The notes beneath the pieces are model-generated. The model was given only the letters and a program-made list of their open reading frames with translations, was not told the origin of the DNA and made no database searches. 64,000 bases of DNA, taken from the NCBI GenBank assembly GCA_023614405.1, contig CM042686.1, forward strand, positions 352,850,329 to 352,914,328. Reading direction: 5' to 3'. This stretch comes from Avena insularis. Lineage: Eukaryota > Streptophyta > Magnoliopsida > Poales > Poaceae. The position numbers were made by a program, and so were the translations under genes. Below, in pieces: positions 40,548 through 51,603 of this stretch. The number at the start of each line of letters is the position of its first letter. Position 1 is the stretch's first letter.

Positions 40548-43500
40548 TTGCATGTGTGTTCCTTTCACCCACCACATATGGATCCACCAGTGTCACTGCA
40601 TGTGTGTTCTTTTAACAATCCACCTATGGATCCACCGTGTCATTGCATGTGTGTTCTTTTTACTAACAACAACTGGACTCATTGCATGTGTGTTCTTTTC
40701 ACATACCACATATGGATCCACCTGTGTCATTGCATGTGTGCTCTTTTCACAATCCACCTATGGATCCACCAGTGTCATTGCATGTGTGTTCTTTTCACAA
40801 TCCACCTATGGATCCACCAGTGTCATTGAAATGTGTGTTCTCTTCAGAGACCACACATGGATCCACTAGTGTCATTGCATGTGTGTTCTTTTCACAATCC
40901 ACCTATGGATCCAGCAGTGTCATTGCATGTGTGCTCTTTTTACTAACAACAACCAGAGTCATTGCATGTGTGTTCTCCTCAGAGACCACACATGGATCCA
41001 CCAGTGTCATTGCATGTGTGTTGCTTTTACTAACAACAACCAGAATCACTGCATGTGTGTTCTTTTGACACACCACATATGGATCCACCAGTGTCATTGC
41101 ATGTGTGTTCTTTTTACTAACAACAACTGGAGTCATTTCATGACTATTCTTTTCACATACCACAGATGGATCCACCAGTGTCATTAAAATGTGTGTTCTC
41201 TTCAGAGACCACACATGGAACTACCAGTGTCATTGCATGTGTGTTCTTTTTACTAACAACAACCAGAGTCATTGGATCTGTGTTCTTTTCACACACCACA
41301 TATGGATCCACCAGTGTCATTGCATGTGTGTTCTTTTCACTAACAACAACTGGAGTCATTTCATGACTGTTCTTTTCACAAATCATAGATGGATCCACCT
41401 ATGTCATTGAAATGTGTGTTCTCGTCAGAGACCACACATGGATCCACCAGTGTCATTGCATGTGTGTTCTTTTTACTAACAACAACCAGAGTCATTGCAT
41501 GTGTGTTCTTTTCACATACCACATATGGATCCACCGTGTCATTGAAATGTGTTCTTCTTGAGAGACCACATGGATCCACCATGTCATTGCATGTGTTCTT
41601 TTTACTAACCACAACCGAGTCATTGCATGTGTGTTCTTTTCACACACACCACATATGGATCCACCAGTGTCATTGCATGTGTTATTTTCACAATCCACCT
41701 ATGGATCCACCAAAGGTCATTGCATGTGTGTTCTTTTTACTAACAACTACTGGAGTCATTGCATGCGTGTTCTTTTCACATACCACATATGGATCCACCA
41801 GTGTCATTGCATGTGTGCTCTTTTCACAATCCACCTATGGATCCACCATTGTCATTGCATGTGTGTTCTTTTCACTAACAACAATTGGAGTCATAGCATG
41901 TGTGTTCTTTTTACACGCCACATATGGATCCACCAGTGTTATTGCATGTGTGTTCTTTTCACAATCCACCTATGGATCCACCAGTTTCATTGCATGTGTG
42001 TTCTTTTTACTAACAACAACTAGAGTCATTTCATGTGTGTTCTTTTCACATACCACATATAGATCCACCAGTGTCATTGCATGTGTGCTCTTTTCACAAT
42101 CCACCTATGGATCCAGAAGTGTCATTGCATGTGTGCTCTTTTTACTAACAACAACCAGAGTCGTTCCATGTGTTCTCTTCACATACCACATAAGGATCCA
42201 CCCAGTGTCATTGAAATGTGTGTTCTTTTCACATGCCACATATGGATCCAGCAGTGTCATTGCATATGTGCTTTTTTGACTAACAACAACTAGGGTCTTC
42301 CATGTGTGTTCTCTTCAGAGACCACACATGGATCCACCAATGTCATTGCGTGTGTGTTGTTTTCACATTCCACCTATGGATCCAGCAGTGTCATTGCATG
42401 TGTGCTCTTTTTACTAAGAACAACCAGAGTCATTGCATGTGTGTTCTTTTCACATACTACCTATGGATCTACTAGTGTCATTGCATGTGTGCTTTTTTAC
42501 TAACAAGAATTGGGGTCACTGCATGTGTGTTCTGTTCAGAGACCACACATGGATCCACCAGTGTCATTGCATGTGTGTTCTTTTCACAATCCACCTATGG
42601 ATCCAGCAGTGTCATTGCATGTGTGCTCTTTTTACAATCCACCTATGGATCCACCAGTATCATTGCATGTGTGTTCTTTTTACTAAACACAACTGGAGTC
42701 ATTTCATGTGTGTTCTTTTCACATACCACATATGGATCCACCAGTGTCATTGAAATGTGTGCTCTTTTCACAATCCACCTATGGATCCACCTGTGTCATT
42801 GCATGTGTGTTCTTTTTACTAACAACAACTAGAGTCATTTCATGTGTGTTCTTTTCACATACCACATATGGATCCACCAATGTCATTGCATGTGCGCTCT
42901 TTTCACAATCCACCTATGGATCCAGAAGTGCCATTGCATGTGTGCTCCTTTTACTAACAACAACCAGAGTCGTTGCATGTGTGTTCTCTTCACATACCAC
43001 ATATGGATCCACCAGTGTCATTGAAATGTGGGTACTCTTTTCACAATCCACCTATGGATCCACCAGTGTCATTGCATGTGTGTTCTTTTTACTAACAACA
43101 ACTGGAGTCATTTCATGTGTGTTCTTTTCACATACCACATATGGATCCACCAGTGTCATTGAAATGTGGGTACTCTTTTCACAATCCACCTATAGATCCA
43201 CCAGTGTCATTGCATGTGTGCTCTTTTCACAATCCACCTATGGATCCACCATTGTCATTGCATGTGTGTTCTTTTCACTAACAACAATTGGAGTCATTGT
43301 ATGTGTGTTCTTTTTACACGCCACATATGGATCCACCAGTGTCATTGCATGTGTGTTCTTTTCACAATCCACCTATGGATCCACCAGTTTCATTGCATGT
43401 GTGTTCTTTTGACTAACAACAACTAGAGTCATTTCATGTGTGTTCTTTTCACATACCACATATAGATCCACCAGTGTCATTGCATGTGTGCTCTTTTCAC

Positions 43501-44555
43501 AATCCACCTATGGATCCATAAGTGTCATTGCATGTGTGCTCTTTTTACTAATAACAACCAGAGTCGTTCCATGTGTGTTCTCTTCACATACCACATAAGG
43601 ATCCACCGGTGTCATTGAAATGTGTGTTCTTTTCACATGCCACATATGGATCCACCAGTGTCATTGCATATGTGCTTTTTTTACTAACAACAACTAGGGT
43701 CTTCCATGTGTGTTCTCTTCAGAGACCACACATGGATCCACCAATGTCATTGCGTGTGTGTTGTTTTCACAATCCACCTATGGATCCAGCAGTGTCATTG
43801 CATGTGTGCTCTTTTTACTAAGAACAACCAGAGTCATTGCATGCGTGTTCTTTTCACATACTACCTATGGATCTACTAGTGTCATTGCATGTGTGCTTTT
43901 TTACTAACAAGAACTGGGGTCACTGCATGTGTGTTCTGTTCAGAGACCACACATGGATCCACCAGTGTCATTGCATGTGTGTTCTTTTCACAATCCACCT
44001 ATTGATCCAGCAGTGTCATTGCATGTGTGCTCTTTTTACAATCCACCTATGGATCCACCAGTATCATTGCAAGTGTGTTCTTTTTACTAACCACAACTGG
44101 AGTCATTTCATGTGTGTTCTTTTCACATACCACATATGGATCCACCAGTGTCATTGAAATGTGTGCTCTTTTCACAATCCACCTATGGATCCACCTGTGT
44201 CATTGCATGTGTGTTCTTTTTACTAACAACAACTAGAGTCATTTCATGTGTGTTCTTTTCACATACCACATATGGATCCACCAATGTCATTGCATGTGCG
44301 CTCTTTTCACAATCCACCTATGGATCCAGAAGTGCCATTGCATGTGTGCTCCTTTTACTAACAACAACCAGAGTCGTTGCATGTGTGTTCTCTTCACATA
44401 CCACATATGGATCCACCAATGTCATTGAAATGTGGGTACTCTTTTCACAATCCACCTATGGATCCACCAGTGTCATTGCATGTGTGTTCTTTTTACTAAC
44501 AACAACTAGAGTCATTTCATGTGTGTTCTTTTCACATACCACATATGGATCCACC
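40548..44555 (+). repeat. Large satellite segment duplicated from 33476-37440, copy 2
   Basis: This is the second copy of the roughly 4-kb segment, and it keeps the nested 1.40-kb direct repeat (landmarks about 42895 and 44298). It differs from copy 1 chiefly at 41530-41710, where a dense run of small deletions is present (CCACCGTGTC, GTGTTCTTCTTGAGAG, CCACAACCGAGTC, CCACCAAAGGTC). Elsewhere the copies differ by occasional single bases. The 43-bp shift in offset between the ends arises from a few indels in the middle. Confidence 0.88.
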
Positions 44556-46398
44556 AGTGTCATTGAAATGTGGGTACTCTTTTCACAATCCACCTATGGA
44601 TCCACCAGTGTCATTGCATGTGTGTTCTTTTTACTAACAACAACTAGAGTCATTTCATGTGTGTTCTTTTCACATACCACATATGGATCCACCAATGTCA
44701 TTGCATGTGCGCTCTTTTCACAATCCACCTATGGATCCAGAAGTGTCATTGCATGTGTGCTCCTTTTACTAACAACAACCAGAGTCGTTGCATGTGTGTT
44801 CTCTTCACATACCACATATGGATCCACCGATGTCATTGAAATGTGTGTTCTTTTCACATACCACATATGGATCCACCAGTGTCATTGCATGTGTGCTTTT
44901 TTTTAGTCACAACAATTGGGGTTTTGCAGGTGTGTTCTCTTGAGAGACCACACATGGATCCACCAGTGTCATTGCATGTATTCTTTTCACAATCCACCTA
45001 TGGATCCAGCAGTGTCATCGCATGTGTGCTAATTTTACTAACAACAACCAGAGTCATTGCATGTGTGTTCACTTCAGAGACCACACATGGATCCACCAGT
45101 GTCATTGCATGTGTGTTCTTTTTACTAACAACAACCAGAGTCATTGCATGTGTGTTCTCTTCACAATCCACCTATGGATCCACCAGTGTCATTGCATGTG
45201 TGTTCTTTTTACTAACAACAACTGGAGTCATTTCATGTGTGTTCTTTTCACATACCACATATGGATCCACCTGTGTCATTGAAATGTGTGCTCTTTTCAC
45301 AATCCACCTATGGATCCACAAGTGTCATTGCATGTGTGTTCGTTTTACTAACAACAACTGGAATCATTGCATGTGTGTTCTTTTCACATACCACATATGT
45401 ATCCACCGGTGTCATTGAAATGAGTGTTCTCTTCAAAGACCACACATGGATCCACCAGTGACATTGCATGTGTGTTCTTTTTACTAACAACAACCAGAGT
45501 CATTGCATGTGTTCCTTTCACCCACCACATATGGATCCACCAGTGTCACTGCATGTGTGTTCTTTTAACAATCCACCTATGGATCCACCGTGTCATTGCA
45601 TGTGTGTTCTTTTTACTAACAACAACTGGACTCATTGCCTGTGTGTTCTTTTCACATACCACATATGGATCCACCAGTGTCATTGCATGTGTGCTCTTTT
45701 CACAATCCACCTATGGATCCACCAGTGTCATTGCATGTGTGTTCTTTTCACAATCCACCTATGGATCCACCAGTGTCATTGAAATGTGTGTTCTCTTCAG
45801 AGACCACACATGGATCCACTAGTGTCATTGCATGTGTGTTCTTTTCACAATCCACCTATGGATCTAGCAGTGTCATTGCATGTGTGCTCTTTTTACTAAC
45901 AACAACCAGAGTCATTGCATGTGTGTTCTCCACAGAGACCACACATGGATCCACCAGTGTCATTGCATGTGTGTTGTTTTTACTAACAACAACCAGAGTC
46001 ACTGCATGTGTGTTCTTTTCACACACCACATATGGATCCACCAGTGTCATTGCATGTGTGTTCTTTTTACTAACAACATCCTGAGTCATTTCATGACTAT
46101 TCTTTTCACATACCACAGATGGATCCACTTGTGTCATTGAAATGTATGTTCTCTTCAGAGACCACACATGGATCCACCAGTGTCATTGCATGTGTGTTCT
46201 TTTTACTAACAACAACCAGAGTCATTGCATGTGTGTTCTTTTCACACACCACATATGGATCCACCAGTGTCATTGCATGTGTGTTCTTTTTACTAACAAC
46301 AACTGGAGTCATTTCATGACTGTTCTTTTCACATATCATAGATGGATCCACCTATGTCATTGAAATGTGTGTTCTCGTCAGAGACCACACATGGATCC
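44556..46398 (+). repeat. Satellite segment immediately left of the retrotransposon
   Basis: Ordinary A/B satellite. From about 45500 it follows the same order as 58460-59340 and 60080-60960 in the right arm, including the CTTGTGTCATTGAAATGTATG variant near 46129, which also occurs near 59061 and 60684. The segment ends inside a GAGACCACACATGGATCC spacer, where the retrotransposon is inserted. Confidence 0.88.
46394..46398 (+). other. Target site duplication, left copy (GATCC)
   Basis: The five bases before the TG of the 5' LTR are GATCC. The identical pentamer follows the CA of the 3' LTR. Five bp is the usual duplication for Ty3/gypsy integrases. The bases are part of the satellite's own GGATCC, and removing the element plus one copy restores an ordinary ACATGGATCCACCAGTG junction. 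Confidence 0.93.
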
Positions 46399-47529
46399 TG
46401 TCACATCCCAAGATTTTCCAAATCTTGTAATGTGAAAAATAAATTAAACAAAATAAAATTTTGTTGAAAATCAGGGTAAAAAGAAACTTTTGTTTCTAAA
46501 AGGAAAAACTTTAGCCAAAGTTTGTTAAAGATGGGATTTTAAAGTTTGAATTCAACAAAAATCCAAATCAAGGGAAATGCATTCCTCAATGAATGTATCT
46601 GGAAATTTGAACACTTGGAAATTAAACCCAAATCCCTAAACCCTAATGGAAGGAAATCATTTCCAAAGTATCTCCAAATCTAAGGATTTGATCCATACCA
46701 AAGTTGATCAACAAATATTCTCAAAGGATCAAGAAAGACCTTTGAGATTGGTTTCACTTAGTTGGGAACCATAGACAAAATCTTGTGAATAATATAAGAT
46801 AAGGAAATTGAATTTCCAAAGCCAATAAAGCCCTTACCAAAAGCCCATACCAATTGGTGATCAATAATCCTAAAGGGATTTATAAAGATAAAACATTTAT
46901 CAAAGGAAAATAAATTGTTTTGGAAATACTATTTTGGATCTTTTAATAAAAGACTTTGTTTTCAAATGAAAAGGTGAGCCAAATTAATTTTGGCCAAACT
47001 TTTGAAATAAAATATTTTTGTTTTGATAAAGTGAGTAAAGGTTTATTTAAATAAAATAATAAGGATTTAAATATCCAATTTTATTTAAGTAAAGGCTTTC
47101 CCATTTTAATTAAAACACCAAAACTTATTTATTTATTTAAATAAGTTTCCAAGTATTCTTTATTTTTCAAATTAAACCTTCTGGTTTGGTTTTGAAAATA
47201 ATTGGATTTCAAATGGAAATTTTATTAAATAAATCAAACCCTAATAACTAAAGATCCATTTTCTTTAATTATTAAATGGATCTTAAAATAAATAAAATAT
47301 TATTTCATTTTGAGATTTGGATTATGTTGCCAAATGTAACCAAATTCAAAGTGAAATTGAGTGATTGTTTGAATTGATTTGAGTGTTGTTTGATTGTTTG
47401 AATAATTGTTTGAAATTCAAAACAGAAAAGAATTAGAAAAGAAAAAGATTTAGACAGAAAAAATAGAGGCCCAATAAAATTTCAAGATTTCAGCCTTTTC
47501 ACGCCTCAAGAAGACTTTTTCGTACCAAA

Positions 47530-48725
47530 TAATGGACCTAATCGAGTCAATGACACGGACCCTCTTCTCTCTCTCACTCATTCGCTGACGAGACGATCCC
47601 ACCTCCTCTTATTTTCCCCGAACCGTTTTTCTTCACCGCTTAAACAACCCACTGAGACACCGACTGGTGGACCTCCTCCTCACCCTTTTTTCCACTGACG
47701 CGCTGGTCCCACTTCTCTAGCCATCGTCTTCACCGCGACTAGTTCCTCCTCGACAGCGTCGCTGTTGTTCTCAGAATCAATCCGCTGCTCAATTCGTCTT
47801 AATTCGCGCCATTACCTCGCCTTTGATCACGCAGATTGAAACGCCTGTGTCTCCTCTATAAATCCCTCCGATACCTGCCGGCACGCTTAGACCGCCTTTA
47901 ATTTCTTCCCGAGCTCCTCTCCGTGAGTTCATGAGCGATTTCGCCCAGCCAACGCTACCCCTTACCTCCTCGACCATACTCGTGATCCCCACCTCCGGCG
48001 ATCATCCCAGAGTAACAGCTTGCCCCGGCGACCCAGGCGCCGACAACCACCTCGACCACTGCCGCCACTGCCTCGCCTCCGGCAAACTCCACGGTAGCTT
48101 CCAGCCACCCTCTTCTTTTCGATGATGCGCTAAGACCGTGACTTCTTCCGCAACTAATGCCATCGCCCTCGTGTCCTAGATCACACCGAAGCGCCGCCTC
48201 GTCGTCAATCGTGAGCAACCGCCGCCTCGCTTCTTCTCCGCAACGTTCCCGTAAGCCTCGACCGCCGAGCCCTCTCGTTCACGCCCATAGCTCGACATGA
48301 CCTCCCGCCTCTAACCTGGACCTGCTTTGTCCTCTCGTGATCCACAGCGATGTCCACGACGACAACCCGAGAACACCGACGCCCGCAACAACTCCGACGA
48401 GCAATCGCGGCTGAACCAGAGCGCCCGTCGTCGAGCCATCAGCACGTCGAGCTTCACCGCAACCTCCTGAGCTCGGTGAGCATGCCCTCTTTCTCTCGCT
48501 TCAGATATCGCGCACCGTCATCGATCGACGACGACTTCGCCGCGTTAGCCACCGCAGCCGCCGGTTGTTGGTTTGATTGTTAGCACCGTTCGATCTATAT
48601 CCAGCCACGATTAGTTCACTTAGTCGCTAAGAGGTATGACCTCGGACCGCTCGATCTAAATAGATCCAACGTTCCACGAGCCGATCCGCCGAACCGGTAT
48701 CGACCAAGAAGATCACGCGTGGCGT
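47530..48725 (+). promoter_or_regulatory. GC- and CpG-rich promoter/leader segment of the 5' LTR
   Basis: About 1.2 kb rich in CG dinucleotides and CCTCCTC-type pyrimidine runs, in sharp contrast to the AT-rich LTR flanks and the CpG-poor satellite. It contains the TATA box and the presumed start site. Stretches such as CTCGGTGAGC and TCGCTTCAG could be splice signals, but I cannot test that. The 77-codon frame at 48350-48583 is broken in the other LTR and is not called as a gene. Confidence 0.6.
47857..47862 (+). promoter_or_regulatory. TATA box in the 5' LTR
   Basis: TATAAA in CTCCTCTATAAATCCC, within a pyrimidine-rich, GC-rich segment. Transcription would be expected to start about 30 bases downstream (near 47890), making 46399 to about 47890 the U3. 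The same motif is intact in the 3' LTR at 54094-54099, which supports a functional role. Confidence 0.6.
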
Positions 48726-50339
48726 TGTTTGATTAAAACAGAAATTAGAAAACAGAAACTTTTGCCAATTTCAAACCCATGTATCTTTTGATCCACACGT
48801 CCAAATTTTACAAATTTGATGTCGTTGGAATCAGCAAGACAAGCTCTAGCCAACCCTGCCCTTAGTTTAGCAAATAGTATTTGTTAGCTTGTTTGATTTT
48901 GCAGATCCTTTTGTGTGCTTGCTAACATTAGAAAAATCATTTAAAAATGATATTTAGGTTAAAACCTTTGCAATTTAGTTTGTTGTGACCTTACTGACCC
49001 TAGGAACCAACCCATAGTTTGGAAAGTGATTTTGGAAAAGAATAGGATGGATTAATTAGTTTAGTCCATTTCTAGCTAATTAAAAACTATTTGTTTTGTT
49101 TATGAAAATGCTTTCATAAAGAAAACTTTGGAGAAAATGGTTTAGACCAAACCTACTGACCCAAAACACCAAGTTTTGCAATAGCAACTCATTTGGTGAA
49201 ACCTATAGGTTAATACCCTAGTAGAAATGTTTCTACACCACATAGAATGACACTTTGTTTTGCAAATGGTTTTATAGTGAAACCTTTTGCAAATGACTTA
49301 GCCACTTCACAAAATGACCAATAGGTGTTCCCAAAAGTCTATGACCCATTAGGAACCCCTTTTTCAAAACAAAACAAAGCTTGGCATGCTTGCATGCATT
49401 TCTTGATTTTGTTATTTTGTGTGTGTTGTTTTGCTTGATTGGTAGAATAAGTTTGTGCCTTGCTTGATTGAATTGTAGTGACTTGAAGAGTGTGAGTGCT
49501 GCAAGGACAAGGAGTGAACCTATACCCTCTACCAAAAAGGCAAGTGATGCTTCATATCATTATCCCATTATTTTCACTATGCATTAGTGTTTTTGCTAAG
49601 TAAAACTTGCATGGTTTTCATTTTGCTAAGTATAGATCTTGTTATAGGAAAACTAGTAGAATGAATCCTTAGAAGGATTTTCCTTAGTTAAGAATCCTAT
49701 TACTACCAAGCTTAGCCTAGCTAATAGAAAACCTGGGTGGAATATATTCACTATGGAAAAATCTCTAAGTCTGAGGACTTATGTTTTTGATTAATAAAAT
49801 AACTAAGTTAATGAATCACCTGGGTGGAAATGGAAGGAATGGTTTATGTTGAGTGGTTCACAAGGCCATGGACTTGGCTTGTGTATCTCACTTGTGGATG
49901 GCCACCCAGGAAACAAAGAGATTTGAGATGTCAAATGTTGAGAAGCTTCAAGTGCAACCACTTGGCAATATGGGCTCTGCCATGATCATATAGGTTGCAA
50001 GAACTTAGCCACATGGATGGGTGGTAGTGTTTGATAGGTTGGAGCGCGTCCATGTTGGTCTAAGGGAAAGCTTCTGAAAGATTTTGTCTTGGGAAACCAA
50101 GTCTTGTGGGTAAAGTGCACCACCTCTGCAGAGTGTAAAACCTAAGTACTTAGCCATGTCCCGGTAAAGGACAATTTGAGCATCAAGACATGGAAACTTC
50201 AAAAATCTCATCACTCAAATTTCTAAATAAAACTTGTGGGTGAACAAGGGTTGTGTGAAATTCTTCAATCTTTGATGGAGAGATGGCTTGGTACAAGGAT
50301 CTCAAAATCTTAGATTGGGAAATTGCTTTTGCCAAGATA

Positions 50340-50402
50340 ATCTTCAGTCTCTGATTGGTAGATGCCCTGAGTGGATCTTCAGTCTTTGATTGGTAGATGC
50401 CA
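50340..50402 (+). repeat. 35-bp imperfect tandem duplication in the 5' LTR
   Basis: ATCTTCAGTCTCTGATTGG begins at 50340, and its near copy with TTTGATTGG begins at 50375. Each copy continues into GGTAGATGCC. The same pair occurs in the 3' LTR, so it predates this insertion. Confidence 0.8.
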
Positions 50403-50742
50403 TGGAATTTGATTTTGCCAAACAAAACTTAGTATTTTCAAAATGATAGGAAAAATCTATTTCGAGCAATGCAAGCCTCAGCTCCACTTAGCCAAATGCA
50501 TATAGATGATAGACTCCACTATACTACCAAAGTATCACTTGCCAATACAATTCAAATGTATTGACCCTTGTGGCTGTAACTTATGATGTTGCAGGTTTGA
50601 TTGATTTTAGTGAAGATTGATTGATTAGGATTACAAAGTCTACAACCAACATCTGCCTGTGGCACTTTGAAGATGAAGGACCCATGACTATAGTTATTCC
50701 GCTGCAATGTAATGTAAATAGCCAATGAGCTATGTTTGATGT

Positions 50743-50748
50743 AATAAA
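50743..50748 (+). terminator. Polyadenylation signal in the 5' LTR
   Basis: AATAAA in GATGTAATAAAACTATTTTATTCC, about 145 bp before the LTR end, with TGTAATGTAAATAG and TTTGATGTA-type upstream elements. In the 3' LTR copy it would end the genomic transcript. With the TATA box this implies an unusually long R region of nearly 3 kb. Confidence 0.5.
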
Positions 50749-50894
50749 ACTATTTTATTCCTGGTTATAAAGTTGTATTATGACCTTTGTTTCTTGATAT
50801 TACATCTGAACTGTGGATGCTAGCTATTGATCCAGGGACTAGCATTGTAAACACAGGGGACTCAATCTTATTTAAGGTTGGGGACGCTACAGAA

Positions 50895-50906
50895 TGGTAT
50901 CAGAGC
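50895..50906 (+). other. Primer binding site (initiator Met tRNA type)
   Basis: TGGTATCAGAGC begins three bases (GAA) after the 5' LTR ends. It is the standard plant retrotransposon sequence complementary to the 3' end of the initiator methionine tRNA, where minus-strand cDNA synthesis starts. Its exact form and spacing fix the right end of the 5' LTR. Confidence 0.93.
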
Positions 50907-51603
50907 ATTGTGTTGCCTGTAGGATTTGTAACCCTAGGATTGGACAAAAACCCTTAGACAATAGGAGTTGTCTTATTCCAAAACTTATTTACAAAACAAT
51001 CTTGTAAACTCTTTCCTCAACCATTTTGGTTTCAACTCTACTTCTCTTCTACTTCAAAACTTGATGGAAAAGCCTACCCCATGACCAAAGACTTCATCAT
51101 GAGCAAAAGACTTCTTCATCACTTCCAACTCTAATGACTTCAACTTCTTTAACTCCAATGACTTTAACATCTTCAACATGTACACCAAGGACTTCAACTT
51201 GGATATCACTAAAGACCACAAGTCTTGAGTAACATTTCACTTGAAGAATAGGGAAACACAACTTAGAAGAAGCCATCACCACCTTTGAAGATTTGTGAAC
51301 AAGAGACAAGAATTCTCCAAGGATACAAAGATCTCATTCAAGAAGAATCAACCAAGAAGAATGGAAAGATCACAAGTGAACCATATAGATGGACCACCAT
51401 ATTTTAGTTAAGTCAAACCCACCAACTTATGTGGTGTAACAAAAATATTTTGTTGCCTAAGTATGTGCCTGAAACTGTTGTTTGAGTGGAGTGTTTGTTT
51501 GTGATTGCTTGCACATTGCTTGTGTGAATTGTGATGTGTGTGATTAGGATTGATTCCCTTAGAAAAACCTTTTGCCTATTCTAATCCCCTCCAACCCAAA
51601 CAG
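50907..51603 (+). other. Retrotransposon leader, no intact ORF
   Basis: About 700 bp between the primer site and the start codon of the zinc-knuckle ORF. Stops interrupt all frames. At about 51110-51210 there are imperfect repeats of GACTTCAAC/AACTCCAATGAC-like words. A usual Gag gene would place its capsid region around here, but I see no readable remnant of one. The last part may be an intron, listed separately. Confidence 0.6.
51461..51603 (+). other. Possible leader intron
   Basis: GTATGT at 51461 is a good plant 5' splice site, and the T-rich 143-bp stretch ends in CCAACCCAAACAG directly before the ATG at 51604. CTAAT at 51581-51585 could be the branch site, about 20 bases upstream of the AG. 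Splicing would shorten the leader without changing the protein, because a TAA lies in frame just upstream of 51461. The call rests on sequence signals alone. Confidence 0.3.

Larger units (their letters stand above)
1..46398 (+). repeat. Satellite array, left arm (48-bp A and 39-bp B monomers)
   Basis: The whole stretch is tandem satellite in one orientation. Every unit contains a 22-bp core that begins GTCATTGCATGTGTG and ends TTCTTTT. In the A monomer (48 bp) the core is followed by a spacer such as CACAATCCACCTATGGATCC, CACATACCACATATGGATCC or CAGAGACCACACATGGATCC, then ACCAGT. In the B monomer (39 bp) the spacer is TACTAACAACAACCAGA or a close variant. Core variants include GTCATTGAAATG and GTCATTTCATG. 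GGATCC sites therefore fall 48 bp apart (A-A) or 87 bp apart (A-B-A). The array is poor in CG dinucleotides and in stop codons. I found no gene, RNA gene or second mobile element in it. I do not recognise the satellite as a named family. Confidence 0.97.
46399..50891 (+). repeat. 5' LTR
   Basis: Bounded by TGTCAC at the left and GCTACA at the right, just before GAA plus the primer binding site. It has three compositional zones: an AT-rich first 1.1 kb (likely U3), a GC- and CpG-rich segment at about 47530-48725 with a TATA box, and an AT-rich remainder with a polyadenylation signal near the end. Outside the GC-rich zone it differs from the 3' LTR by roughly 15-20 substitutions plus homopolymer indels over about 3.2 kb (counted by eye). 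Short ORFs in it are not conserved in the other LTR. Confidence 0.95.

Noticed and set aside
46634..46646. CCCTAAACCCTAA, a telomere-like dimer in the 5' LTR (also 52881-52893)
   Set aside because: Under two repeat units, located inside an LTR and shared by both copies. It is not evidence of a chromosome end.
48350..48583. 77-codon frame in the GC-rich part of the 5' LTR
   Set aside because: It is not preserved in the 3' LTR copy, matches no known domain, and lies in the presumed promoter/leader.
50005..50425. Two overlapping reverse-strand frames in the LTR, with copies near 56261-56685
   Set aside because: Present in both LTRs only because the LTRs are duplicates. They are short, have no domain, and one differs in length between copies.
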